From Sipunculus nudus (lineage: Eukaryota; Annelida; Sipuncula; Golfingiida; Sipunculidae), in contig CM049307.1 of NCBI GenBank assembly GCA_026874595.1, positions 50,411,370 to 50,475,369 on the forward strand: a stretch of DNA of 64,000 nucleotides, in the 5' to 3' direction. The position numbers were made by a program, and so were the translations under genes. The notes under the pieces are model-generated. The model saw only the letters and a list, made by a program, of their open reading frames with translations. It did not search any database and was not told the origin of the DNA. Positions 22,370 through 32,839 of the stretch are shown in pieces. Positions within the stretch are counted from its first letter, which is position 1, and every line of letters begins with the position of its first letter.

Positions 22370-22800
22370 AACCACCAATGGAACTCGATAGAATGGTTGA
22401 ATTTTCGATGTGGTCGTCTAATCGAGGTCTGATATAAAGAGCAATACACAATACGGTTGAAAAAGTGGTTGTTATTAAGAGGTGGTCCACAAACGAAGAT
22501 AAAGGGCAAAACAGAATTTGCAGAAGCGGATCCAGGGGGGGGGGTCCAGGGGGTCCGGACCCCCCCTTTTTCATCAGAAACAACCTTTTTTAGGGCTTCA
22601 GACAAAATTTTGCTGCCTGGACCCCCCCTTTTTCAGACCTGAGGACCTTTTTTAGGGTCTTTATTTGTCTTCCTGGGTTGGACCCCCCCCCCCTTTTCCT
22701 AAATCCTGGATCCGCCCCTGATTTGGGTCTTGAAAACGTGTTCGTTATTTTGAGGTGGCCCATAAACGGAGGTAATCGTCGAGCGAGGTTTTACTGCATA
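22367..22800. repeat. GTGGTC-rich repeat split by a MITE
   Basis: 22440-22520 and 22725-22798 carry GAGGTGGTCCACAAACGA and GAGGTGGCCCATAAACGG, and the two halves look like one repeat unit interrupted by the 200-bp element at 22521-22720. A related GACCACC-rich stretch lies at 33190-33345. Confidence 0.5.
22521..22720. mobile_element. CAGRGGCGGATCC-ended MITE, copy 1
   Basis: Left end CAGAAGCGGATCCAGG and right end CCTGGATCCGCCCCTG form 16-bp inverted repeats with two mismatches. The interior alternates G/C runs with CTTTTTTAGGG-TTCAGAC-AAATTTTGCTGCCTGG. A short ATTTG direct repeat flanks it. The CAGRG start suggests hAT ancestry, but an 8-bp duplication is not seen. Related copies lie at 45472-45623 and 59360-59543. 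Confidence 0.7.
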
Positions 22801-22903
22801 TATATATATATGTGTGTGTGTTTGGTGTGTGTGTATAATATCAGTATACAAGACTAGTCAAACCATCTACTCAGTCTTTAAAAACAAATCGGTCACATGT
22901 AAT

Positions 22904-23582
22904 TAGTGGTGGGAGTCGGTTCCTTTTTCATAATCGATTATCGGTTTAAGCTAACCGATCGATGATCGATTAGTAATCGGATCAGGCAAATATAAAGAAA
23001 AATGCAGTTATCTGTGAAAATGTACTTTCTTAACGCATGTCTTAGTAATTCTACCTAAAGAAAAGATGTTTTTGCCTTTTTTGTATTTTCCTATTATCAG
23101 TAAGATATGCTTTTCAAAGTTTTATTAATAATAATCAAGAATAAAACCAATATCCAGGACATCTACTTTATAATAATCAAGAATAAAACCAATATCCAGG
23201 ACATCTACTTGCTGCATAGACGTACAGAAGTTATGGAGCATTTTAACGCCATACCGCCCATCCAGTGCAATGTACATCTCGTTACAAAACTCCCCACTTA
23301 TTCTGCAGCTCCTTGCAGGTTCACAGAGTTTCATTAAGTCCTCTGTTCTCGCATCTACCGTGTTATACTCAGTTACATACGTAAGTTAATATGGGAACAA
23401 AGACTAATTATTTGAAGCGCGGGATGTTGTAAAAAATGGAAGAATAATTTTAGCCTATAACATTCTGGGAAAAAAAAATCATGATTATGATGTAATCGAT
23501 AGTTGCCTTTGATAATCGAGCGCTTGAAAGTGGCAGCAAACCGACTGACTTTCGATAAAACTCGATGATCGGCCCACCACTA
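22904..23582. mobile_element. hAT-like element with perfect 8-bp target duplication
   Basis: The termini TAGTGGTGGG and CCCACCACTA are inverted repeats, and CATGTAAT occurs immediately outside both (22896-22903, 23583-23590). Subterminal regions are rich in ATCGAT and CGATTA words, as in hAT elements. The interior has a 69-codon minus-strand frame (23125-23334) that may be a transposase scrap but is not identifiable. A recent 42-bp duplication sits inside. 679 bp, non-autonomous. Confidence 0.8.
23129..23212. repeat. Perfect 42-bp tandem duplication
   Basis: The 42-bp unit beginning TAATAATCAAGAATAAAACC occurs at 23129-23170 and again from 23171, identical for at least the first 40 bases. 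The identity indicates a recent event in an otherwise diverged element. Confidence 0.9.
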
Positions 23583-23943
23583 CATGTAATATGATCATCT
23601 ACGCGGGGTCTATAAAGTACAAGAATAGCTTCGCTAATTTTAAAGCGGGATGGATTGCAGAATCATTCTATATCGCTGCATACCAAGTCCGCCTACCTAT
23701 GTAGATCTACAGGTCCCACAATAATGACAAAAATAAGCATTCAAACGGATATCTGAGTAAAGCAGTGTGCCCGCTTCCTGTCGAAGGAAAAGGGTGCAAG
23801 TACTCCTAGATCTCAGAAATCACGGGTACAATCAGTGTAGAGATAACTGAGTGAATCTTTTGAACGTTTTCTGTGGTGTACTTATACAGACCCTTGTCAT
23901 TGTTTGCCGAGGAATTGTGAAGGGGACAATCCACGGGAAAAAA

Positions 23944-24190
23944 TATTTTCTGCGAAGGGGATCGCGAATTAAGATATATTAATATCTTAAAATAAAATCC
24001 AAATAATATCGACACATTCAACAAGGACATATTATCTTCGGATGTTATCGCGAATTGAGATATATTAAAATATATTTTCCGCGAAGGTGATCACGAATTT
24101 AGATATAAGGAACTTTTTTTCTGCGAAGGTGAACGCGGATTAAGATATATTGAAATATATTTTCTGCGGAGGTGTCCTCAGAGGAAGCTT
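23944..24190. repeat. Minisatellite, ~43-bp unit
   Basis: About five imperfect units with TTTTCTGCGAAGGTGA, then CGCGAATTAAGATATATT, then an AT tail. Starts are near 23944, 24031, 24074, 24116 and 24166, so the spacing is about 43 bp with one longer interval. Confidence 0.7.
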
Positions 24191-24605
24191 TATAAATACA
24201 CCCTGCTTGTACTTTCTGACATGTAATTATGTGAATTAAGTCTGCAGTATTCTCGACAAATATTCTGCTTTTGAACAGGACCTTTGCGTACGGATCATAA
24301 TAGGAACCAGACTTCTTGTAACTGTCAATGGACCGTTACGGATCTCCTCCTACCCCCCCCCCCCCCCTCCCCCTTCCACTAACCCCACCCCACCACCACC
24401 ACCCCACCCCTGAAGCTCTAACTTATGTTTTAATCACCTGTAACAGTTTGAGAGGAATTGTAGTCCTGTAAAGCAAATGAAATTTGTTAGTCCTTTTGAG
24501 TTTTTACAGATAAGCTGAAAATGCTGACTTCACATTTTTTTCTTAATTTGCATACTTTTCCATAACTATGAAAAATATCGCCACCAAAACTTGCCACTAC
24601 ACTCC
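24190..24605. other. Intergenic with C-rich microsatellite
   Basis: 24351-24410 is a long C-rich tract (C runs, CCACCACCACC). Otherwise nothing recognised. Confidence 0.45.
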
Positions 24606-24609
24606 TACG

Positions 24610-24903
24610 TTGTCAGGTTCCATGTAGAACCTATTTAGAGGGTCTGAGAGTAACCCCCAAGGTTCTTCAAGATGGACTGAGTGGGGAACCTTGAAAGGTT
24701 CTTGAGGGGACCCATGTGTATGCATGGTTCTTTATAGAACCTTCAGTGCAGGTTTATTTTAGAAAACAGTCGAGGATGTCATATTAGACGTTTAGGATAA
24801 ATTAATTACGTCATATATCCATATTTAAGGGAAACCTTTTTGATAGATTATATGATAAATTATAAAAGTATTTCTCATAGACAGTTGGTAACTGCAAGGA
24901 TCA
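24610..24903 (-). repeat. AGAACC/GGTTCT-rich interspersed repeat, copy 2
   Basis: Reverse complement of the 7048-7337 copy. Key shared words are GTTCCATGTAGAACC, TTCTTCAAGATGGACTGAG, TTTATAGAACCTTCA and GTAACTGCAAGGAT. A shorter related block lies at 27278-27350. Confidence 0.65.
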
Positions 24904-25458
24904 TAGCTGAAAAACATATTAATACTTGTATCCTGTCAATATGACGAATCCCCCAGCTGAAATGTAAACACGTCTATTCAGGAAACACATCTTTTATTTA
25001 GTTGTAAAGATCCACCTGTGAAAAATGTGCAACGTCCAATAAGCATTAGCCATGTATTCACCTAAATAATATAACTGGGCATTTGCGGTACAATGTTCGT
25101 GAACACCTCGCACAGTTTCTCAAAAATAATGCTTCCATGTTTAATTCTCTTGGAATTGTTCAGCGTAATGTCATACATACTTCAGGTAAATGTTATGTTT
25201 CACTACAAGAATTTCAGTTTTCAAAGTACATTAGTACCTTGGCGAAATGTATTTTTATATATATGCAAGTCTTCCTTCGAAAACGATATGTGCGTAGAAT
25301 CGATGAGCTTTGTGATCAGCGATGAAGTCCTAACACCTTGACGGTTGAAATAATCAGTGATTCTGAGTCAACATATCCCTTAATTGTTTGATGCGCATTT
25401 TTTAGGAATGGTACGGAGAACCAATCTGGAAAATAAGAAATAAGATACATTAATAAAA

Positions 25459-25465
<7 letters not shown>
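24904..25465. other. Intergenic, nothing recognised
   Basis: Overlapping open frames at 25083-25341 have no recognised domain. Confidence 0.4.

Positions 25466-25510
<45 letters not shown>
25461..25510. repeat. (TG)n(TA)n microsatellite
   Basis: GTGTGTG followed by about 21 TA units. Confidence 0.95.
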
Positions 25511-25513
<3 letters not shown>

Positions 25514-25673
25514 CGTGGATTTCTGTCACACAATTGCCCTCGCCTAAACAGGCACACGCTCTGAAATTACACAAGCTTTATGGTCTGCAAACAGTGTTGG
25601 TCTTACCACCAGTTATTCAGTATTAATTAACGTACGTCACTGGTCTTTGAAGTTGCTAATTGAACCCCTCTAT

Positions 25674-25699
25674 TTCTCTCTCTCTCTCTCTCTCTCTCA
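25674..25699. repeat. (CT)n microsatellite
   Basis: Thirteen CT units. Confidence 0.95.
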
Positions 25700-25949
25700 G
25701 AGAAGGGTATTGTATTTCGAATGTAAACGTCGGCTGCTTTACAATGTTTTGGCAAGATTCCCGAAATATCATTAACACGATAATGATTAAATCACATGAA
25801 CCGAAGTAGAAAACATACTTTTCCTTTATTTCTTAATGACATTAAAAATTGTTATTGTAAACAATATATATATATATTTTTTTTTTTGCTTTGTGATACA
25901 CATTACCATGTGCATTATTAAGAATTTTTATGATTTAGAAATAACTATA

Positions 25950-26640
25950 ACTATAATATCTTACCATGTTATAATCGTTAGCCATTTCAGCACAAAAATT
26001 CACTTTTCCTTTCATTTGCATTCTTATTAGTCAGGCACATGTATCTGGTTCCTACAAAAGAAAGAATGGATGAGTGACGAGTATATTCTGTACTTGGTAA
26101 TAATTAGTCAATGCAATAACAGATTTATTAAGGAACGCCATCAAAAAATGTGTAACACATCTTGAAAGACCCAGTTTTGTCCTTCATGCAAATATGTATT
26201 GAAAACCACAATACTAAAGTTTCCAAACATAACATAAACATAATCAAAATATAATGCATATATCTGCATGGGATTACACTATGTATCAATATAATTATAA
26301 TAGGTAACTTTATCTTATTCTTTAAAATGTGTTTATAGGTTTCTCTTTTTAAGATGTTAATACAGACTTAACTCTGGAATATCTTACCATAATAGTCAGT
26401 CCTTTCCAAATGTAAAAATCCTTTTTTTTTTATTCTTTTTCATTTGCACTCTTCCTAGCCAGGCATTTTTAACTGGTTTCTGCAAAGAGAAAGAATGGAC
26501 GTGTGACTTTAGTCTACGCTTGGTAATAATTAACCAATATAACACCACGTTAATTAGAGAACACCTTCAGTCAATGTGTAATTGAGCGTGACCTAACATT
26601 AAGAGGGTGTGTTTTGTCCCTCAGGCTCATGTGTTTAATA
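25950..26640 (+). repeat. Diverged tandem duplication, 423-bp period
   Basis: ATATCTTACCAT begins the matching parts near 25957 and 26380. The order CTTTTCCTTTCATTTGCA, AGTCAGGCA, CTGGTT, AAAGAAAGAATGGA, CTTGGTAATAATTA, GTGTAA, GTTTTGTCC is repeated in the second copy. No coding function. Copy identity is moderate, so the duplication is old. Confidence 0.65.
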
Positions 26641-27260
26641 CCCCAAATAAATATTTTACAAAACAGCGCTCCAATCTGTCCCATTTACTGGCTATATATT
26701 CAAAATAGCTACTCTTGGCGATGTGTTCTTACTTACGCCCTTAGTATGATTAATGATTTGTCGAATAATAATGATAATGGTAGAATACTGTAAAAACTCT
26801 ACAGTTTATTATATATATATATGTATATCATGTATTCCATGTATAGTCCAGATTGTTGAATTTCAATCACTAAAGCCGATTAACAATTTTTTGTGACTGT
26901 TTTTTTTTTTTAAACAATTCATGCAAGCAATAGCATGTTTATGATCGGCCTTTATCCACGTTTAGATTAAGTGAACGTAAATCCGTTCTCAGACAGAGAC
27001 TTATTGGACACATTAAGTCGCTGAATAGTTAATCTCTAGGCTCATAACTTCGACATTCTTCACATGAAATTACATATAAACACAGGCTTTACCTTATACT
27101 TTTTTCTCTTCTGAAATATAACAGACCAATATAAGATGATATAAGAGATCATTGAAAAGTTTACCTCTTTAGTTCAAATAATTGCGCATGCGCGTTCTTA
27201 TCATCGGCACATCTGTTTTATAGTCATGGCATGAACCTCCAGTGCGGATGGAATCTCTTC
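26640..27260. other. AT-rich intergenic, nothing recognised
   Basis: A short TA tract at 26812-26830. No gene signal. Confidence 0.4.
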
Positions 27261-27277
27261 ACGGAGAAAAAAAATTC

Positions 27278-27350
27278 TAGAAAGGACCATGGTTCTATCC
27301 AGAACCAGATGGGTTCTTATAAGAACCCCGAAGAACCCTTTTTCTAAGAG
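27278..27350. repeat. AGAACC-rich fragment
   Basis: GGTTCTATCCAGAACC, GGTTCTTATAAGAACC and GAAGAACCC words arranged as short inverted repeats, related to the families at 7.2 and 24.7 kb. Confidence 0.5.
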
Positions 27351-27574
27351 ATATGGTTTCGCACGAGTGAGTTCAAAGCGGTACCCCCAGGAATGTTGCG
27401 AACCAGACATTACAGGGGAATTTTTATCCATTAGCTTGTACCATCTACATAACTTTAAAGAAAATCGACATAGAAAATCTCAGAACTCAAAGTTTCTACA
27501 TATAATTATATTTTTTTTACTGTGTGACAGAACTTTCTTTCTGCTCGACTCGACATAAGCTCGGCCTGATTTCT

Positions 27575-27655
27575 TGAGTCCTTACCTCCGTGTCCGAGTC
27601 CAGGTCCCTCGAGTACAAGTCCGAATCGGGGTCACTTAAAACGTGGACTCTGAGT
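27575..27655. repeat. GAGTCC-rich low-complexity repeat, copy 2
   Basis: CCGAGTCCAGGTCCCTCGAGT and GGACTCTGAGTCC words; similar to 8120-8200. Confidence 0.45.
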
Positions 27656-28004
27656 CCTAATGACCAACCTACGTGTTAAGTTAGGGGATGTCAGATAACA
27701 GAATAGGCCCCTTTAATACTTATTAGATTCAATCGTAGGTTATCAGGGATAATAAATATGTTCGGATAACACGTGTCGTACCATCCTGATAAATAATGTC
27801 TATATCTTAGCTGAACTCTGGGCTCTGGATGCAGGCACTGAGCTCTGGGTTTAACTGTGTCAGCCGTTCATCTCTTTCAATTAATCTGTTCCTCTGTCTT
27901 TAAAATTTATACAAGTGTAACCTGTGAAGCTGAGATCTTTCGGTAAAAAAGCAATACAGATTACGATTATTAATATTGTAATTTCTCCATGGAAATTTGC
28001 GGCA

Positions 28005-28008
28005 AAAA

Positions 28009-28064
<56 letters not shown>

Positions 28065-28198
28065 GTTTAATTCAACTGGGTCATTATCAATTATTATGAT
28101 AATTGTAATTTCATTAAAAAAAATCCGAAAAAGTCACACTGAGAGAGAGAGAGAGAAAAAGAGAGATAAAAGAGAGAGATAGAGAGGGGGGGGGGGCA
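28005..28198. repeat. (GT)n(GA)n and (GA)n microsatellites with G-run
   Basis: GT then GA units at 28006-28060, a second GA-rich block at 28141-28186, ending in a run of Gs. The RERERE reading frame over it is an artefact. Confidence 0.9.
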
Positions 28199-28454
28199 GT
28201 AAACAGACCTTTATTAAGGCTTAATGGAATGTAACCACATAACATCTGCGTGTATGTTTCTTAAGCTGAAAAAGGTACTCCCCACGCCCATTATTAACTA
28301 ATACCTTCGTGGGAGAGGGCTTACGGTTAAAGAAAAATCAAGTTAAACGTCTATTACGCTCGTTTCCTGAATGGCCACCTCGCAGGCTCCATACGCAAGG
28401 CTTCGATTCGTGGGCCAATATCTTGACGTAACATGAACGCGATGGCGTCTTTGG

Positions 28455-28600
28455 CGGTGTAGCGATTTTAGATAACCCTGCTTCAGATTATCGGGGGGGG
28501 GCACAGGGTAACTTGAAGTCGACGTAAGATTACCCTCGGGGTAATTTAAGATCGATATAATCTTACCGTTACATTTAAGATTATCCCCGGGAATTTATTT
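28455..28600. repeat. Interspersed repeat D, copy 1
   Basis: GGTGTAGCGATTTTAGATAACCC followed by GGGTAACTTGAAGTCGA matches 56690-56800 (GGTGTAACGGTTTTAGATTACC and GGGTAACTTGAAATCGA). Class unknown. Confidence 0.5.
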
Positions 28601-28745
28601 CTTTATTTCTTTATTTTTATTAACTTATATACTTATATTTGTTAAATTTATTTCTCTTGGATTTCTTAAATTTGATGCAGTGTATCAGATAACATCAATA
28701 TAACAAAATTACAATTCACATGTTGCGACGTTATATATTATATAC

Positions 28746-28750
<5 letters not shown>

Positions 28751-28795
<45 letters not shown>
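28751..28795. repeat. (TA)n microsatellite
   Basis: About 20 TA units bordering the palindromic module. Confidence 0.95.
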
Positions 28796-28796
<1 letters not shown>

Positions 28797-28955
28797 ACTC
28801 TGAAGAAAAACAACACTGTAAATTCACAACAGTCTGTTTCACAGGATGCGACCCGATCATCAGGTGTTGAAACCACATACACCTGATGATCGGGTCGCAT
28901 CCCGTGAAACAGACTGTTGCGAATTTACAGTGTTGTTTTTCTTCAGAGTTATACT
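28796..28955. mobile_element. Penelope-like terminal module, copy 2 (palindromic part)
   Basis: A near-perfect palindrome: AACTCTGAAGAAAAACAACA at the left and its complement at the right (to 28950), with arms meeting around 28870. Each arm carries CTGATGATCGGGTCGCATCC and GAAACAGACTGTTG. Its missing companion arm (GGCCAGAGC ... GGTAGAGTTACCCTCCG on the minus strand) is found at 32700-32771, on the far side of an inserted LINE. Joining the two reproduces the organisation at 8281-8526. Confidence 0.65.
28826..28925. ncRNA. Paired hammerhead-ribozyme-like cores on both strands
   Basis: Plus strand: CTGATGA (28883-28889), helix II CGGG/CCCG closing a TCGCAT loop, GAAAC (28906-28910), minimal helix III (ACA-GAC-TGT) and triplet GTT. 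Minus strand: CTGATGA (28863-28857), the same helix II with one G-U, and GAAAC (28840-28836). The outer helix I is short in both (about 3 bp or fewer), so each alone may be weak. Minimal helix III is known for hammerheads in Penelope-like elements. Function is inferred only. Confidence 0.4.
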
Positions 28956-28959
28956 AGGA

Positions 28960-31216
28960 GAATGTTTTTTTTTTAAATCTTTTGTATAAATTGGACTTGC
29001 AGTCATCCTTCCAATATAAGCTGCTTCACACTAATTTGAATTTATTCCAATTGACGAAGCTTTAGCAAACTTGTCAAGTATATCTTTGATTTCTAACATA
29101 GAAGCGAGGTCCTTCAGGAAAAAAGTAGTATCGTCAGCGAAGAGACATTGTTTTATTTCAGTTTCATTTATATTTATTCCAGAAACGCGTTTTTCCTGGC
29201 GAACACATAATGCAAGGACCTCTATCACAAGCAGGAATAAATACGGTGCCAAAGGATCCCCCTGCCTTGTTCCTCTCTCCAATTTAAAATATCCTGTAGT
29301 ATATCCATTATTTATAATGCAGCTTTCAAGATTGTTGTGGAGCAATTTAATCCATGTGAGAAAATTTTGGCCAAAACCATGATCCATGGAATCAAATGCT
29401 GCGGCAAAATCGACTGCTAACATAATGGCGCTTTTGTTTTTAATTTTAGAATATTCTATAATATCACTTATCAACCGATTTGAATCTGATATTCGCCGAC
29501 CTTTAATAAAAGCTGTCTGGTCATTACCAATTAACTGTGAAATGATCTTTCTACTAGTATTTTACTTAAAACCTTAACGTCAACATTCAATAAACTTATT
29601 GGTCTCCACGACGATAAATATCTAGTATCCTTACCAGGCTTTTCGATAAGTGTTATGACAGCTTTTCGCTGACTTGTCGTTAATTCCCCTTCTGTGAAGC
29701 ATTTATTTAAGCAAAGGACAAGATCATCACACAAAATATCAAAAAAGGTCAAGTAGAATTCTTTTGGTAAGCCATCATTCCCTGATGTTTTATTACTTTT
29801 CATTCCTTTCAAAACTCTTAATATTTCATCTTTACTTATTTTACCATCACAGTTACATATTTCTGTCTGAGATAAAGAAAGAAAAGATATACTAGAAAGA
29901 AACTTATCATAGTCAGTATCAGAAACCAATTTCCTAGTATATTTTTCTTCATATGAGAGTTTTATGTGAGACATTATCTCTTTTGGGTCTGTCAATTCTT
30001 TTTCATCGCTGATTAGTTTGTATATTGTTGATTTTGATTTGTTTCTCTTCTCCATGTTAAGAAAAACATTTGAAGATCTTTCACCCTCCTCAAACCATTG
30101 AACTCTAGATCGTACAATCTGGCCTTGTGTTAAATGTTCATAATACTGTTCCAATTCACTCTTTAGTATGTCATATTCTTCCATGTTGACTGGCTTCATT
30201 GAGGATAAATTTTGTTCCGCCTGTGCAAGTTTTTTCTCAAGATTTTGGATATTTTCACGATCTTTGTTTCGTTTGTGCTTTGAGAAGCGTATAGAGATCT
30301 CTTTAATTTTAAAATTAAGATACTCCCACCAAGCCTTTTCATCCATTTGACCTTTATGTGTTATTTTTAACTGATTAATATTTTCTATTATACATGATTT
30401 GTATTCGTTATCTTTTAGCAGAGATATATTCAACTTCCAATGCGAGGGACCATGTTCATAATTCAGTACAGTGTTAACTGTGCATATAACTGCAGAAGGA
30501 TCATTTTGAATCGCAGGTATAATTTCTATATCTTTTATATGGGCATTCAGAGAACCTGCGACAAATATATAATCAAGTCGCCTTTGTCTAACTGGATTTT
30601 TCGATCGCCATGTATACTGATATATATCCGGGTTTCGCAACCTCGACAGGACAACTAAATCATACTCACACAAAATAGATTTTAGCATGTTTGATGAAGT
30701 TAGTGACCTTTTGACATTCCCAGTGTCTGTGTCAAATTTTGACAAACATAAGTTTAGATCACCTCCCCAGATTATCTGTGTTTCAGAATCCATGTTTAGG
30801 TTTTTTAATAAGTTTGAAAAATCAGTTAAGAACGATACACGTTCTGTTTCAGTGTTAGGAGCGTATGTGTTAATCAAAATATAATGATTACTCTGAACCA
30901 CAGCTTTCAAAATTAAATAACGACCATTAGCATCAGAAAGCTTATACAATTCTTTAAACTGTAAATTTTCACCCACCATAATAACAACACCCCTTGCAAT
31001 ATTAGTTCCATGAGAAAAATAAATTGAACCAGGCCATTCTTTTGGCCAACACTCCTCTACATGTGTTGTACAATGGGCTTCTTGTAGGAAAATAATACTC
31101 TCAGACCCACCTCTATTCGACAACCAACTGTTGATTTCTAGTCTTTTCTTTTTTCTACCCAAACCTCTTACATTTAATGTAATTATTAAAAATTTACTTG
31201 TAACCATTATTTTCAT
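28960..31216 (-). pseudogene. LINE ORF2: APE endonuclease plus partial reverse transcriptase, broken
   Basis: The 561-codon first part has the APE-type endonuclease: LNVRGLG with Asn15, FLQEAH with Glu46, INTYAPN, WGGDLN and RRLDYIF. The closing SDH motif is replaced by NDPSAV, so the catalytic His is lost. A coiled stretch and RT motifs 0-1 follow (SQRKAVITLIEKPGKD, SSWRPISLLN). A frameshift near 29545 leads to QTAFIKGRRI, VDFAAAFDS (RT motif A), GTRQGDPLAPYLF and FADD (motif C). AAFDSMDHGFGQNF is about a dozen residues shorter than usual at this place, suggesting an in-frame deletion. A TAG near 29031 precedes CEAAYIGR and the sequence ends at the insertion junction. The RT thumb and C-terminal zinc knuckle are absent. 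Inactive. Confidence 0.85.
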
Positions 31217-31928
31217 GTATGATAAATGTTATAGGTAAAGCACCATCATAGATTTTCACAAACCTTAGTCTTCCCATAACCTGATTGTCAAGAACATCAT
31301 TTGTGTATTGTACTGATGCGATCTCCATTCCATCCACTCTAATGTGAAATATTTCTTTAGCAAGTCGCTAAGTCAAATGAAAAATAAAAATCAAACCCAG
31401 CGCAAAACGTGCACATAACATAGCAAGTACAATGTAAATTGTAATTATAATCTAATTAAGTATATAGATATATTTGGCGCTATTCGAGTGGCTTATGCTG
31501 TTAACTCGCTAAATATATTACTGATAAAGAAAAAGAAAAATTATGAGCAATGATAAATCGCCCTGATTTGTGGTTGTCAAAATAAATTATGAAAAATTTT
31601 TGCCAAATAATATAATGGTATTATTTGGTATGTAAATGATTAATGAGAGATCAGGCAGGCAGACCGGTTCCTCTTTCTAATTATTATTTCCCATTAGCGA
31701 ACTTTTTTTCCATTTTTCAATCTATATTTTACCATTGTGAGTTTTTTTTCCCAACAATTATATCAAATGTATATCAAATATATATACAAAATTAGGATTA
31801 CCATACAGAAATAAAAGAAGTAATATAGTAGTTCAAAGAATACAAAAAGCGAGTGAGTACGCTTACACCCATTACATTTTAGTTACCACTTGCAGCATTC
31901 GGGGTTGAAGTCATCTGGGGCACAGTAT
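31217..31928 (-). other. LINE inter-ORF spacer
   Basis: About 710 bp of AT-rich sequence between ORF1 and the first ORF2 methionine used here. No long frame, so either an unusually long spacer or decayed sequence. Confidence 0.45.
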
Positions 31929-32695
31929 TCACCGCCTCAGAGAACAACGGAGGCGGATTTTTTTCATTGCCTCAACCCATGAATAGAATTTCGCCGGGTT
32001 AGTGAACTTTTGAACTTTGGACAGCCGATCCCTAACACACACAACCCCATCATTTGTCCAACAATCAGTCACCAGGTTTTCTTTTTTCATACTCAAAGCC
32101 GATCGGAGCATGTTTAGCCTGACTTTCGAGTCCTCGTTTATGTAGAGCCCCCTTGTAGCGTCTTCGGCCATACGGAGTCTCGACTTGCCTTTGAGCACAC
32201 TGTTCTTTGTCCTATGTGACCTGAACTTCACAATTATCGCTCTTGCCCTACACCCGGTAGGGGGCGGCCCACTCTGTGAGACCTGTCGATTTCTGTCTTA
32301 TCGATATCGATATTAAGAAAGTTTTTGGCCCTATCGGTTACAAGTTTATCTGTGTCCTCATCTTTCCTCTCGGTCCACCTATTGGTTATCCTGAGTGAAT
32401 TGCGTCTGGAGTACTGTTGCTGGTTGTCCAGTTCATCCTGCATCTCAAAAACCTTATTTTCTAACTGTGTAACACGATATTGTGAGACCTTCGATTTTAC
32501 TTTCATAAATTTTTAAATCTCATCTACAGCTGCATCAACAATTGCTCTAAAAGCTAATTTAATTGTTTCTGTTTCAAGTGCAGCTCCTAGGAATTCCTTA
32601 AACTTTTGAGCATTTTCAATTATTATATGTGACTCAGGCTGTATTTTTCTTTTGGACCCTAAACTTGCCAGCGGATATTCATCTGACGAATCCAT
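31929..32695 (-). pseudogene. LINE ORF1 (L1-type RNA-binding protein), broken
   Basis: Starts MDSSDEYPLASLG at 32695. An in-frame TAA at 32515-32513 interrupts it, then the same frame continues KFMKVKSKVSQYRVTQLENK with a heptad-rich coiled coil (VTQLENKVFEMQDELDNQ) and an RRM-like segment containing RSHRVGRPLP. A frameshift near 32240 is needed to join RARAIIVKFRSHRTKNSVLK, the conserved L1 ORF1 motif, and the C-terminal domain ending GYSWVEAMKK-like (KFYSWVEAMKK) at 31929. In L1 elements ORF1 binds the element RNA as a trimer. The nonsense codon and the frameshift make it non-functional. Confidence 0.8.
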
Positions 32696-32699
32696 ATTA

Positions 32700-32764
32700 T
32701 TCAGAGTTATACTGCTCTGGCCTAGTCTGTAGGCCATAGAGCACTTTACAACGGAGGGTAACTC

Positions 32765-32771
<7 letters not shown>
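32700..32771. mobile_element. Penelope-like terminal module, copy 2 (unique arm)
   Basis: GCTCTGGCCTAGTCTGTAGG, CATAGAGCACTTTACAACGG and AGGGTAACTCTACC match, in reverse complement, the arm at 8281-8345. It lies between the LINE 5' junction and a (TA)n array, as expected if the LINE split the module. Confidence 0.7.
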
Positions 32772-32818
<47 letters not shown>

Positions 32819-32838
32819 ATGTATATATATATATATAT
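32772..32838. repeat. (TA)n microsatellite
   Basis: TA units with an internal CATG interruption. Outer border of the split module. Confidence 0.95.
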
Positions 32839-32839
32839 C

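Larger units (their letters stand above)
28956..32699 (-). mobile_element. L1/Tx1-type LINE, 3'-truncated, with exact 14-bp target duplication
   Basis: Minus-strand element carrying ORF1 and ORF2. TTCAGAGTTATACT occurs immediately outside both ends (28942-28955 and 32700-32713), and outside these the flanks rebuild one copy of the Penelope-like module. This defines the insertion at 3744 bp. It starts 4 bp before the ORF1 ATG, so no long 5' UTR is present. It ends within ORF2 shortly after the reverse transcriptase core, with no zinc knuckle, 3' UTR or poly(A); only a short A-rich stretch precedes the junction. Confidence 0.85.
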
